64,000 nucleotides of DNA from Kamptonema formosum PCC 10802 (GCF_000332335.1 NZ_KB235948.1:2666340-2730339), one strand, 5' to 3'. Shown: positions 43,444-52,905, counted from the stretch's first letter. Notes: generated by a model not told the origin, from the sequence alone. Numbers and translations: made by a program.

Positions 43444-45690
43444 ATGACGCCTCTAGATTACACCGCAGAAACCCTCCCCGAACAACTCCCCCAGCTGAGT
43501 GACGAGCAGCTGAAACGGGAGTATTTGAATTTCCTGAAATGGACAGGACCCCTAGCGCAGATGTTGGCGCGTGCCGGTTCGCAAGACCAAGCGCTGCGAG
43601 CGGTAAAATTAGCCCTAGAAGTGGACTGGCAGCTGGGGGCAAAGCTAGCAGGAGCCGTCAAACCGGAATTTCAGGCGAAAACAGTAGAGCGAGTGGCTAA
43701 TTTAGACATTCCCCAACACCTGAAGCTGAGACTGTTAGGACTCACCGGCTCTGACAGCGCTATCTCGCCCGTGGAGCAAGCCTTGAGCGCAGAAGACTAC
43801 GATCTTCGCTCCAGCGCTGTCGAGGCATTAGGCAAAATTGGATCGGAGGCGGCGGCTCGCCGGCTGCTGCAAGTTTTGGACGCCGAAAACTCCGGAATTC
43901 GCCAGAGCGCTTTCGAGGGGCTAGGGGAAATTGCCTCGCCAGCAACAGAGCCGCTATTGCTGCTCGCCCTCAACGACGAAGACGTAGCAATCAGCGCACT
44001 GCTAGCGCTGGTGAAAATCAGCCCAGAAGCCGGCGCAACCGGATTGCGGCAAGTGTTAAACCATCAAACTGAGCCGGTTCGCGAAGAGGCGAAAAACCTC
44101 TTAATCGGCGGCGAAGAAATCAGCTCGCCGGCGTGGGTGGCGGCACTCGTGCGAGCCCTGAGAGATAGGGATTCTGCAGTTCGCATTTATGGGGCGACGG
44201 GGCTGCACGAAATCGGCTACACCTTGCGGAGAACCGGCAGCTCACCTGCAGTGGAATCCCTGATTGAAGCTTTGGGCGACGAAAACCCAGAAGTTCGCCG
44301 GTGGGCGGCTGCAGCCTTAGGGCGAATTGGCACCCAAACCGCAGTGCCGGCGCTCATAGAAGCCCTCAGCGATGAAAACCCCAAAGTTCGCAACTCCGCT
44401 GCTAGTGCGCTGTACGAAACCGGCTCCCCAGCTGCCGCGCCGGCGCTCACCCAAGCCCTCAACGATACCGAGCGGTTGGTGCGCGCTTCCGCAGCAGAAG
44501 CCCTCGGCAAAATTGGCTCCGAATCAGCCGTACCCGATCTCGTGCGAGCCCTAAATGATGAAAACCATACCGTTCGCGAGAGCGCAGCTTCTGGCTTGGG
44601 AAAAATCGGCACACAAGCTGCAGTCGAGGCGCTGATTCAAGCCCTCAGCGATCGAAACCCTCACGTTCGCGCCAGCGCTGCAGTAGCCTTAGGAGAAACC
44701 GGCTGTGAGGCTGCAGTGCCGGCACTCTTAGAAGCCCTGAAAGACAGGGACTCGCAAGTTCGCGACAGCGCTGCAGTGGCATTAGGAAACATCGGCTCCT
44801 CAGAAGCAGTGCCGGCGCTCGTGCAAACCTTACTCGACGATATGTATATCGATTCTGGATACGATTTTAAAGTTCGTTCCGAAGCCGCCAAAGCCCTAGG
44901 GAAAATCGGCTCCGAAACCGCAGTGGCAGAACTCGTGCAAGCCCTGAACAACCCAGATGCTTTAGTTCGCGAAATCGCTGCCTATGCCTTGAGGAAAACC
45001 GCCACACTCGCTGCAGCGCCGGCACTCCTGCAAGCGCTGAAAGATGAAGACTACCACGTTCGCGCCAGCGCTGCAGTCGCCTTGGGGAATATCGGCTCCG
45101 AAACCGCCGTGCCGGCGCTGATTGCAGCCTTCAGAGACGAAAAATGGATGGTTCGGGAAGACGCCGCCGAAGCCGTGGGGAAAATCGGCGCTAAATCCGC
45201 CGTGCCGGCACTGCAGAAACTTTTGAATGAAGAGTCCCCCGAACTTCGCCGCAAGGCGGCTGAAGCCTTAGGGAAAATCGGTTCCGCAACAGCACTTCCC
45301 GCCCTGCTGGAAGCGCTGAGCGACGAACACTATAAGGTGCGCCAGGAAGCCGCCGAAGCCTTAGAAAAAATCGGCACCTCAGCCGCTGTAGAAAGCCTCC
45401 TGAAAGCGTTGAGCCACCCCAATTCCAGGGTGCGCTGGAAAGCTGCCGAAGCCCTGGGCGAAGTCAGGTCGCTCGCCGCCGTGCCGGCACTGCTGAAAGC
45501 CCTCAGAGATGACGACTCTGATGTTTGCCGCAGCGCTGCAAAAGCCCTAGGTAAAATCGGCAGCCCTGAAGCTCTGCCCAGTCTTTCCCCACTCCTGCGG
45601 AGTGAAAACCGATTTGTAATTTCCGCCGCCCTCGATGCCATCTCTGCGATTCAAGAGCGTTGCGGTTATTACAATAAGGCACTTTTATGA
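43444..45690 (+). CDS. HEAT/PBS-lyase-repeat protein, 748 aa
   Basis: After a helical N-terminus (about 1-105) come about 20 repeats of 31 residues, consensus AVPALIEALxDExxxVRxSA followed by AxALGKIGS. These are HEAT-like (PBS lyase) repeats, forming a long alpha solenoid. In cyanobacteria such repeats occur in bilin lyases (CpcE/F) and in many scaffolding proteins. No catalytic domain present, so scaffold or adaptor is most likely. It is 51 bp from the next gene, which has the same kind of repeats. The DNA is a 93-bp periodic repeat, prone to recombination. The start lacks a clear ribosome binding site. Confidence 0.88.
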   Translation: MTPLDYTAETLPEQLPQLSDEQLKREYLNFLKWTGPLAQMLARAGSQDQALRAVKLALEVDWQLGAKLAGAVKPEFQAKTVERVANLDIPQHLKLRLLGLTGSDSAISPVEQALSAEDYDLRSSAVEALGKIGSEAAARRLLQVLDAENSGIRQSAFEGLGEIASPATEPLLLLALNDEDVAISALLALVKISPEAGATGLRQVLNHQTEPVREEAKNLLIGGEEISSPAWVAALVRALRDRDSAVRIYGATGLHEIGYTLRRTGSSPAVESLIEALGDENPEVRRWAAAALGRIGTQTAVPALIEALSDENPKVRNSAASALYETGSPAAAPALTQALNDTERLVRASAAEALGKIGSESAVPDLVRALNDENHTVRESAASGLGKIGTQAAVEALIQALSDRNPHVRASAAVALGETGCEAAVPALLEALKDRDSQVRDSAAVALGNIGSSEAVPALVQTLLDDMYIDSGYDFKVRSEAAKALGKIGSETAVAELVQALNNPDALVREIAAYALRKTATLAAAPALLQALKDEDYHVRASAAVALGNIGSETAVPALIAAFRDEKWMVREDAAEAVGKIGAKSAVPALQKLLNEESPELRRKAAEALGKIGSATALPALLEALSDEHYKVRQEAAEALEKIGTSAAVESLLKALSHPNSRVRWKAAEALGEVRSLAAVPALLKALRDDDSDVCRSAAKALGKIGSPEALPSLSPLLRSENRFVISAALDAISAIQERCGYYNKALL

Positions 45691-45741
45691 ACCGCCAAGA
45701 CGCCAAGAGCGCCAAGTTTTAGAAGGGGGAGCATCTATCCG

Positions 45742-47394
45742 ATGAAATCTCAAAATTATCTTGACAAAAACGCCCGGAAACTGCTAGAATGTCTGGCAAG
45801 TGGAAATCGCCTGAGTCGCCGGCGCGCCGCCCGCGCCTTAGCGCAAATCCCCACAGACGCAGCTGTTACCGGGCTGCTGGGAGCGCTCAACGATTCAGAC
45901 TGGGAGATTCGCGGTTTGGCGGCGTGGGCGCTCGGGCAAATCCGCACCGGCACTGCCATGACCGGCTTGCGGCAAGCCCTCAGCCACCCAGACCCGACCG
46001 TTCGCCAGTGGGCGGTTTGGGCGCTGGGGGAAACCGGCACCGGCGCGGCAATTTCTGTCGTGCTGGAAGCCCTCCAGCATGAAGACTTTGAAGTTCGCTG
46101 GCGGGCAGCTTCCGCACTGGGAAAAACCGGCAATTCTGACTATATTTCCCCCCTGCAGTCAGCCCTCAGCGATCGGGAGCTAGAAGTTCGCGGAAAAGCC
46201 GCTGCAGCCTTAGGAAAAATCGGCTCTCCCACCGCAGTTGCGGCGCTGCTGGGAGCCCTCACGGATGACGATTGCGTTCGCTGGAAAGCCGCTTCTGCCT
46301 TAGCGGCAATGGGCTCAGAGGAGGCTGTCGCTGGGTTGCTGCAACAGCTCAGCCATCAGGACTCTGAGATTCGCGGAGTTGCTATCTGGGCGCTAGGAAA
46401 AATTGGCTCTCCGCCGGCTATTGCCGGTTTGCTGCGCGCCCTCAACAGTGGGGATTCCTCTGAGCGCACAAAAGCCGCTGAAGCCTTAGGGGAAACCGGC
46501 AGTGAAGTGGCAATTTCCGCCCTGCTGGGAGCCCTCAGCGATGCGGACTTTTATGTTCGCTGGAGAGCGGTTTCTGCCTTAGGACAAATTGGCTCGCCGG
46601 CGGCAATTTCCGGACTGCTGGGAGCCCTCGAAGATGAAACCTCCTCAGTTCGCGGCTCAGCCGCTACCGCCTTAGGCAAAATTGGCTCAGAGTCAGCCAT
46701 TCCCGCACTCGCGCGAGCCCTCGACGATGACAGTTCGTCTGTTTGCCAGAGAGCCGGTGAAGCGTTGCAAAAAATCGGAACCCCAGCCGCACTCGCCGCA
46801 CTGCAGCCAAATTCTGTTGAAGCTGGCAGCAGCGCCCAAGAAGAACAAGAAACCTCCCCTGAAACTATTATAGCAGAAGTTCAGAGCGATAAACTGCCCA
46901 AACTCTTCATCACCGGCTGTGCGGAAGCAGGCGCTCGCATCCTCTGCAAAATAAGAGGGCCATTCATCAAACATCTCATTTCGATTGGCAGCCCTGGCGC
47001 ACCGCTCCCCCACGGGTACAGCCAAGTCCCCCACCGGCTGCGGCTGGAATTTAACGACATCCACGCGCCAGACAGCGACCCGGAATTAGTTCTGCCCACC
47101 GTTCAAGATATACTCAAAGTAATAGACTTCGCATCCTCAGTTTCGCAGTTCGGCGGGCACCTGCTCATCCACTGCCAAGCCGGCATCAGCCGCTCCTCAG
47201 CAGTAGCCTTAACAGTTTGCGCCCACATCCTGGGTGCCGGGAAAGAAAAAGAAGCCGTGGATTACATCCTAGCCGCCCGACCTCAAGCCCTCCCTAACTG
47301 GTGGATAGTAGAATTAGCAGATGAAGCCTTGAATCGAGATGGCCGGTTAGTGCGAGCCCTTGAAACCTCAGGCATCTATCCAGGGAGAAACTAA
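45742..47394 (+). CDS. HEAT-repeat protein fused to a dual-specificity-type phosphatase
   Basis: Residues about 20-355 are eleven HEAT/PBS-lyase repeats (VRWRAASALGKTGNS and similar). A Glu/Ser/Gln linker follows. Residues about 385-540 are a Cys-based phosphatase domain: KLFITGCAEAGARIL, LRLEFNDIHAPDSDPEL (probable general acid Asp), then HCQAGISRSSAVALTVC at 477-493 with catalytic Cys478 and Arg484 (HCX5R with the SRS tail typical of dual-specificity phosphatases). GGGGGAG lies upstream of the ATG. Likely operon with the HEAT gene before it (51 bp) and the GTPase gene after it (114 bp). The HEAT solenoid probably selects the substrate. Confidence 0.88.
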   Translation: MKSQNYLDKNARKLLECLASGNRLSRRRAARALAQIPTDAAVTGLLGALNDSDWEIRGLAAWALGQIRTGTAMTGLRQALSHPDPTVRQWAVWALGETGTGAAISVVLEALQHEDFEVRWRAASALGKTGNSDYISPLQSALSDRELEVRGKAAAALGKIGSPTAVAALLGALTDDDCVRWKAASALAAMGSEEAVAGLLQQLSHQDSEIRGVAIWALGKIGSPPAIAGLLRALNSGDSSERTKAAEALGETGSEVAISALLGALSDADFYVRWRAVSALGQIGSPAAISGLLGALEDETSSVRGSAATALGKIGSESAIPALARALDDDSSSVCQRAGEALQKIGTPAALAALQPNSVEAGSSAQEEQETSPETIIAEVQSDKLPKLFITGCAEAGARILCKIRGPFIKHLISIGSPGAPLPHGYSQVPHRLRLEFNDIHAPDSDPELVLPTVQDILKVIDFASSVSQFGGHLLIHCQAGISRSSAVALTVCAHILGAGKEKEAVDYILAARPQALPNWWIVELADEALNRDGRLVRALETSGIYPGRN

Positions 47395-47508
47395 TATCCA
47401 ACCTCTTGGCGTCTTGGCGTCTTGGCGGTTCCTTAAATAAAATCCCCTCCCTCCCTTCCCAAAACTCAAAACTTTTTTTACAATATCAGCAAGGAGAAAG
47501 CCGCTAAC

Positions 47509-48843
47509 ATGACAGAGCAACGCGACACCGATTCACCCCCATCTGATTCCGTAAAATTGGACAAGCCGGCGGCTCAGCCCCTGAGCGCTGAGCCAGGAGA
47601 TAATTCCCCCCGCAGCCGCATTGCCGGCATCTGGAAAGACGCAACCGCACGCTTCCAGCAACTCGCGCCCCTAGAGCGAGTGGGGCAAACAGCTGTCAGG
47701 TGGTTTAATGTTAGCGAAGATCGGGTTGCCGAGATTTTGGAAACCGTTCGGGCTCAACTGCCCACCACAGAAGCCCTCCTGATTGGCAAGCCCCAAGCCG
47801 GCAAAAGTTCCATTGTGCGGGGGATGACAGGAGTTTCTGCAGAAATTGTCGGTCAGGGATTTCGCCCCCACACGCAACATACCGAGCGCTACGCCTATCC
47901 GTCAAAAGACCTGCCCCTGCTAATTTTCACCGATACCGTTGGACTGGGAGATGTCAGCCAGAACACTCAGACCATTATACAGGAACTGGCAGGAGATTTG
48001 CAACAGCAAACTCGCTGCGCCCGAGTCCTGATTCTCACTGTCAAAATCACTGATTTCGCCACCGGCACCCTGCGAGAAATTGCCACTGAGTTGCGCCAGA
48101 AGTATCCCAACATCCCCTGTTTGCTGGCGGTGACGTGCTTGCACGAACTCTATCCTGCCGGCACAGCCGATCATCCCGCCTACCCGCCCGAATATGAGGA
48201 AGTCAGCCGAGCCTTCGCCGCCATTCAAGAAAGTTTTGCGGGGCTGTACGATCGGGCGGTTGCGATTGACTTCACCCTGGAAGAAGACGGGTACACGCCC
48301 GTATTTTATGGCTTAGACGCGCTGAGAGACACCCTAGCAGACTTGCTGCCAGAAGCGGAAGCCGGTGCGATTTACCAGCTATTAGATGAAGAAGCCGGCA
48401 GGCAGCTGAGTGACCTCTACCGCGATGTCGGACGCCGGTACATTTTGGCATTTTCCATTATGGCAGCCGCCCTGGAAGCCGTGCCGCTGCCACTCGCCAG
48501 CATGCCGGTGCTGATTGCCTTGCAAGTCTCGATGGTGAGTTTGCTGGGGAGACTGTACGGGCAAACACTAACTGCATCGCAAGCTGGGGGAGTTGTCAGC
48601 GCAATTGCCGGCGGTTTCCTCGCCCGCGCAGTCGGACGGGAATTAATCAAATTTGTGCCCGGAATAGGCACCGCAATCGCCGCCTCTTGGGCGGGTGCGT
48701 ACACCTGGGCGCTGGGCGAAGGTGCCTGCGCCTACTTCGGCGATTTAATGGGGGGCAAGAAGCCAGATACCAAGGTCATTCAGTCCGTAATGCGACAGTC
48801 TTTTCAAACAGCAAAAGAGCGGTTTAAGGAAATCAAACGCTGA
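47509..48843 (+). CDS. P-loop GTPase with C-terminal membrane domain (DUF697-like)
   Basis: AAGGAG precedes the ATG by 12 nt. Residues 1-60 are polar and Pro/Ser-rich. P-loop GKPQAGKSS at 93-101; G3 FTDTVGLG near 144. The G4 position reads AVTCLHELYP, without a normal NKxD, so nucleotide specificity is uncertain. From about 315 to 410 there are hydrophobic helices (ILAFSIMAAALEAVPLPLAS, QAGGVVSAIAGGFLARAVG, GIGTAIAASWAGAYTWALG) as in DUF697/YcjF-type GTPases. A membrane-associated, Era/TrmE-like GTPase. Operon with the HEAT genes upstream. Confidence 0.87.
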   Translation: MTEQRDTDSPPSDSVKLDKPAAQPLSAEPGDNSPRSRIAGIWKDATARFQQLAPLERVGQTAVRWFNVSEDRVAEILETVRAQLPTTEALLIGKPQAGKSSIVRGMTGVSAEIVGQGFRPHTQHTERYAYPSKDLPLLIFTDTVGLGDVSQNTQTIIQELAGDLQQQTRCARVLILTVKITDFATGTLREIATELRQKYPNIPCLLAVTCLHELYPAGTADHPAYPPEYEEVSRAFAAIQESFAGLYDRAVAIDFTLEEDGYTPVFYGLDALRDTLADLLPEAEAGAIYQLLDEEAGRQLSDLYRDVGRRYILAFSIMAAALEAVPLPLASMPVLIALQVSMVSLLGRLYGQTLTASQAGGVVSAIAGGFLARAVGRELIKFVPGIGTAIAASWAGAYTWALGEGACAYFGDLMGGKKPDTKVIQSVMRQSFQTAKERFKEIKR

Positions 48844-49280
48844 GCGCTTCTCCCCACCTGTAGGGTGCGGAGCGCGAAGCGTAACGCACCCGAAAATTTA
48901 TTATACAAAATTGCTATTTTCCGGGCGATTATAAATCGCGGCTATACAGACAAAGCCCGCCTGCGCGGGCTAAGAGAAGAGCGATATTTTCAAAATATGC
49001 GCGGGTTTTCCCTCGTTCCCAGGCTCTGCCTGGGAACGCCTGAAAGGAGGCTCTGCCTCCTTCTCTCCCACCCAATAAAATCTTTAACAAAAGGGGATGC
49101 CAAACTTATTCAAAGAAAATCAAATGGCGAGCGCTTATCAACACCGGCAATACTTTGCGCCGGTCCATCAGAAACATTTCCTCGTAGGTAATTATACATC
49201 CAATGTCCTTGGAGGGCAGGCGAGACGCCTGCCCTACGGTTTGTCGGTGCTTACCCGGCAGGACCGGCATCTTGCCTGTC
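48844..49280. repeat. Intergenic repeat cluster
   Basis: Family-A hairpin at 48933-48972 (inverted relative to 4691), family-B double hairpin at 49014-49062 (CGTTCCCAGGCTCTGCCTGG and GGAGGCTCTGCCTCC), and 49213-49237 AGGGCAGGCGAGACGCCTGC plus CCTAC. No gene. Confidence 0.8.
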
Positions 49281-49565
49281 CTATAGGCGATCCACATAAA
49301 TGCCGGCACGGCTAACTGCAAAGTCTGACAGTACCGGCGCGTTTGGCCCGACACACGCCTCGAATTCATGAGCCAATCTATCAAGGAGCGCATCAAACTC
49401 TTCATCCTCCTGTAACGATGCCTTATCTTCCAATCCCCGCTGTTTTGAGGTTGAACCTTCTCCAAGCAAGGTTAGGACTTCAACAAAATCAAGCACCTCC
49501 AGGAGTTTGGCTTCAGGGAGAAGATGGAGCCGGCGCACAATCTCTTCAATTATAACTTTCATCAT
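49281..49565 (-). CDS. DUF2281-like small protein (antitoxin-like), 94 aa
   Basis: Start MMKVIIEEIVRRLHLLPEAK with GGGGGAGGA just upstream. The motif LPEAKLLEVLDFVEVLTLL is typical of DUF2281/VapB-like proteins. A linker rich in Glu/Asp follows, then VLSDFAVSRAGIYVDRL. The stop codon lies inside a dispersed repeat (49259-49282), so the original end may have been altered. No toxin ORF next to it. It is on the strand opposite to the two GTPase genes that flank it, so it is likely an insertion into the cluster. Confidence 0.68.
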   Translation of the reverse strand: MMKVIIEEIVRRLHLLPEAKLLEVLDFVEVLTLLGEGSTSKQRGLEDKASLQEDEEFDALLDRLAHEFEACVGPNAPVLSDFAVSRAGIYVDRL

Positions 49566-49654
49566 TCCTCCCCCTTTAGATAGGGATCGAAAAACCATCC
49601 CAGAAGTGTTACAACTAGCAGTATAACAACTCTACCCAAAACAAGCAAGAGACA

Positions 49655-51571
49655 ATGGTGCGATTAAAACTGTGGCAATGGCTCGTGCTAGCACTGCCGG
49701 TCGCCAGCATCATCATCTTCCTGATGGTAGCAGCGGGGCAGCAGATTAACCAGTGGGGCATTAACTGGATTTGGGGCGTATTCACCCTCGCCTTAGTTGG
49801 CTGGCGCTGGCTGCTGGTGAGGTGGACTCGACCGGCATTCGAGCCGGTGGAAGCCCTGGTGGCGGAAGTCAGCAAAGAAATAGAACCCCCTGCAGGCAGT
49901 ACCGCCCCCCTGCCGGCACCAGATGAGGCGGCAATTAAAGCGCAAACCGCACTCCAAGACATCCTCAAAGCCTCACAAAACGACCCACCGGCATGGGATG
50001 ACTGGCAAACCTTCTGGCAGCGGTGCCAGGAACTTGTCACCGCCATCGCCGGCATCTACTATCCCGAAGATAACTATCCCCTGCTCAACATTTACGTCCC
50101 CCAAGCTTACGCCCTGATTCGCGGAACATTAGACGACTTAGATCGCTGGATGCAACAGTTATCCCCCGCGCTCAATCAAGTCACAGTTGGGCAGGCGTAC
50201 CAGGCATACGAAATTTACCAGAAGCTGGAACCCTCCGCTCGCAAACTTTCCAAAGCTTGGAACTGGGCGCAGTGGCTCCTCAACCCAGCCGCTGCAGTAG
50301 CAGCACAAGTCAGCCGGCGTTCCAGCAACCGCGCAACTCAGGAACTCGTGGTGAATTTGAGCCAGCTTCTGCGGGAAGCCGCCCTGCGCAACCTGTGCCG
50401 GCAGGCGATTGCCCTCTACGGAAGCCGCACCCTGCCGGCGGCTGCATTTCCCACTCCCGCACCGGCACTGGCAAAAGTCAAAACCCAAACCCTGCGAGAC
50501 ATCCTCGAACAAGCCGAACCCGTCGAAACAGTTGAGCAAAAACCCGTTACTATTCTGCTCGCGGGGCGAACCGGAGCCGGAAAAAGCAGCCTGATTAACA
50601 CCCTATTTCAAGCCGATCGCGCAACCGTCGATATTTTGCCCAGCACCGAGCGGATTGAAAATTACCGCTGGCAAACTGAAACGGGAGAAAGCCTGACGCT
50701 CTTGGACACCCCCGGTTACGAACAAGTTAACCGTGAGGATTTCCGGGAATTAGTGCTTGAGTCAGCCAAAAAAGCCGATTTGTTGCTATTAGTCAACCCT
50801 GCCGGAGATCCCGCCTTGCAAATGGATGTAGACTTTCTCAAAGATATCAAAACACAAGTTGCAGATTTACCCGCACTCGCTATTATTACCCAGGTAGATC
50901 GCTTGCGTCCAGTGCGCGAGTGGCAGCCGCCCTACGACTGGGTGTGGGGCGAGCGCCCCAAGGAAAAAGCCATTCGGGAAGCCACCCAGTATCGCGCTGA
51001 ACTCCTCGGCGAGTTTTGCCAGCGAGTCCTGCCGGTGGTCACCGCCGACAGTAAAGCCGGTCGAGTCCCCTGGAATGCCAACGTCCTGTCATTAGCGCTG
51101 CTAGAAGAAATATCGCCGGCAAAACAGCTCCGCCTCGCCCGCTTTTTGCGCAATCTGGACGCTCGCACCGCCGCCGCCGCCAAAATCATCGACCGCTATA
51201 CCTTCCAGATGGCGACAGCCCAAGGCGTGACCGCACTGCTCAAAAGTCCCGTCCTCCAATTCCTCAGCACACTCTCCACCGGCTCTCCCACCCTAGCCTA
51301 TCTGCTCGCAGAGAAAATTCCCGCCGAAAAGCTGCCGGTGGTTATTGGCAAATTGCAGATGGCTTATGAGCTGTTCGAGCTGTTTAACACAGACGATTCT
51401 AACCCGCTCAACTTTGACCTGCGCTCCCTCTGGCCACTGCTGCAAGAAAACTCCGCCCCACCCGACCGCAATGCCTGCGCATTCGGTCACGCCCTAGTGG
51501 AGTTCTGGACTCAAACCCTCACAGTTGAGCAACTCCGGGAGCGCTTTGAATACTATCTCAAGCAGGTTTGA
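49655..51571 (+). CDS. Membrane-anchored P-loop GTPase, 638 aa
   Basis: Two N-terminal membrane helices (about 8-28 LWQWLVLALPVASIIIFLMV and 37-57 GINWIWGVFTLALVGWRWLL). Residues about 90-290 are a helical region. GTPase domain: G1 LLAGRTGAGKSSLINTL near 304-313, G3 LLDTPGYEQV near 350, G4 ITQVD near 411 (TQxD in place of NKxD). The last 150 residues are helical. Era/Obg-related family with DUF697-type relatives. It probably acts at the membrane; helix-rich flanks recall bacterial dynamin-like or YfjP proteins but length and motifs do not settle it. Second GTPase of the cluster, in the same orientation as the first. Confidence 0.87.
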   Translation: MVRLKLWQWLVLALPVASIIIFLMVAAGQQINQWGINWIWGVFTLALVGWRWLLVRWTRPAFEPVEALVAEVSKEIEPPAGSTAPLPAPDEAAIKAQTALQDILKASQNDPPAWDDWQTFWQRCQELVTAIAGIYYPEDNYPLLNIYVPQAYALIRGTLDDLDRWMQQLSPALNQVTVGQAYQAYEIYQKLEPSARKLSKAWNWAQWLLNPAAAVAAQVSRRSSNRATQELVVNLSQLLREAALRNLCRQAIALYGSRTLPAAAFPTPAPALAKVKTQTLRDILEQAEPVETVEQKPVTILLAGRTGAGKSSLINTLFQADRATVDILPSTERIENYRWQTETGESLTLLDTPGYEQVNREDFRELVLESAKKADLLLLVNPAGDPALQMDVDFLKDIKTQVADLPALAIITQVDRLRPVREWQPPYDWVWGERPKEKAIREATQYRAELLGEFCQRVLPVVTADSKAGRVPWNANVLSLALLEEISPAKQLRLARFLRNLDARTAAAAKIIDRYTFQMATAQGVTALLKSPVLQFLSTLSTGSPTLAYLLAEKIPAEKLPVVIGKLQMAYELFELFNTDDSNPLNFDLRSLWPLLQENSAPPDRNACAFGHALVEFWTQTLTVEQLRERFEYYLKQV

Positions 51572-51601
51572 ACAGTAGGCCGACAAAACTCAACCGAACA
51601 T

Positions 51602-51630
51602 CAAGAAACCAGGTTTTTAAATTAACCTGG
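51602..51630. terminator. Hairpin after the membrane GTPase gene
   Basis: AAGAAACCAGGTTTTTAAAT plus TAACCTGGTTTT: stem AACCAGGTT/AACCTGGTT with T-run. First of two tandem hairpins between convergent genes. Confidence 0.65.
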
Positions 51631-51638
51631 TTTTCTGA

Positions 51639-51705
51639 GAAACCCGGTTTCTTTAAGAAACCGGGTTTCTGGGCCGGAGTTCATCCAACTGAGAACCGCT
51701 ATATC
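51639..51705 (-). repeat. Dispersed repeat with terminator hairpin, inverted copy of 33900-33967
   Basis: GAAACCCGGTTTCTTTAAGA plus AACCGGGTTTC, then GAGTTCATCCAACTGAGAAC plus CGCTATATC. It could serve as bidirectional terminator for the GTPase and SDR genes. Confidence 0.8.
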
Positions 51706-51759
51706 CGCGATGTTAGGCTTACTTATCTGAGCAGACTTGTGAGCCGGCACCGCGCCCCA

Positions 51760-52581
51760 TCACAGCATCGTCTCCGGATAAATCAGCTGATACCCCGCCG
51801 CCTTAATCTTCTGATTAGACACCAGTGCGTTATAAGGAAAAACCTGTTTCTCTGAAGGATTCCACGAAACCTTCTCCCAACCGTGACGAGCGCAGAGCCG
51901 GTCAAGCAATTCGCGGCGGGTGAGCGGAGTGTCATTCACCAAATTGTAAATTCCTTGGCATTGATGCAGGCGGGCAAACTCCAAAACCCCAACAATATCA
52001 TCCAGGTGAATCCAATTGGAGATATCGTCACCGGCACCCGGGCGAGTCGTGCCGGCAACCCTGCCGAAAATCTTGGCCAGCTCCCGACCGGGACCGTAAA
52101 TTCCTCCCAGGCGCAAGATGCAAACCCGCAGGTTTTCACCCGCCGCCCCCAGCAGAACTCGCTCCGTCGCGCACAAAATTTCACCGTTCTCATTGACCGG
52201 CGCTACCGGCGTTTCTTCACTCACCGGCTCACCATTCCTGTCCCCATACACCGAATAGCTGCCGGTGTAAAGCAGATGCCGCACGCTGGGAGTTTGCTTT
52301 AGCACCTCCACCAGGTTTTTTGCCGTTTCCAGATAGGTTTCCCGATATACGCTGCCATTCGCTGCGCCAACACTCAACAGCACAACATCCTGGTTTTCTG
52401 CGGCTTCCTTCAAGGCGGCTGAGTCATCCCCTCTCGCCACCACCACGCGCTGCGCCACCTTTTCCAGTTCAGCGACGCGCGCCTCCCTCGTCGTAGTTGC
52501 CGTCACGACATGACCGGCACTGCGCCACAGTCGGGCAACAGCAGTTCCAACGTAGCCACAGCCGATAATTGCGATGTTCAT
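51760..52581 (-). CDS. NAD-dependent epimerase/dehydratase-family (SDR) protein
   Basis: MNIAIIGCGYVGTAVARLWR carries the GxGxxG Rossmann motif right at the start. HLLYTGSYSVYGD holds the Ser/Tyr active-site area and ILRLGGIYGPGRELAKIF the substrate loop. ISNWIHLDDIVGVLEFARL and YNLVNDTPLTRRELLDRLC are typical of extended SDR proteins (YeeZ/GalE-like). 273 aa. Substrate unknown. Convergent with the membrane GTPase gene. Confidence 0.88.
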   Translation of the reverse strand: MNIAIIGCGYVGTAVARLWRSAGHVVTATTTREARVAELEKVAQRVVVARGDDSAALKEAAENQDVVLLSVGAANGSVYRETYLETAKNLVEVLKQTPSVRHLLYTGSYSVYGDRNGEPVSEETPVAPVNENGEILCATERVLLGAAGENLRVCILRLGGIYGPGRELAKIFGRVAGTTRPGAGDDISNWIHLDDIVGVLEFARLHQCQGIYNLVNDTPLTRRELLDRLCARHGWEKVSWNPSEKQVFPYNALVSNQKIKAAGYQLIYPETML

Positions 52582-52905
52582 CCGTATCCCCCCAAGTGTT
52601 CCTGCAAGCCATTCCTGCCAGCCGGTGCAGTGTGTTCTTTGGGTAGAATATAACGAACTGGTGACTCCCCACTGACACCGGCACCCTTTGGCGAATGGCC
52701 ACTCCCGGGCGCATCAACCCTGGGGCCAACTCTCACCTTGGCCAGTGCGCCCAGTTAAGGTTTTGCGCATTTAAGTTGCACTATCCATCTCTATCCCTCG
52801 TTCCCAGGCACTGCCAGGGAATGCGGCTCTATCGTATTTGCCTACTTCCTATAACAAGCAGATTAAAAGCCTAACAGCTAAGTCGGGCCTTGAGAGCTTG
52901 TTTAT

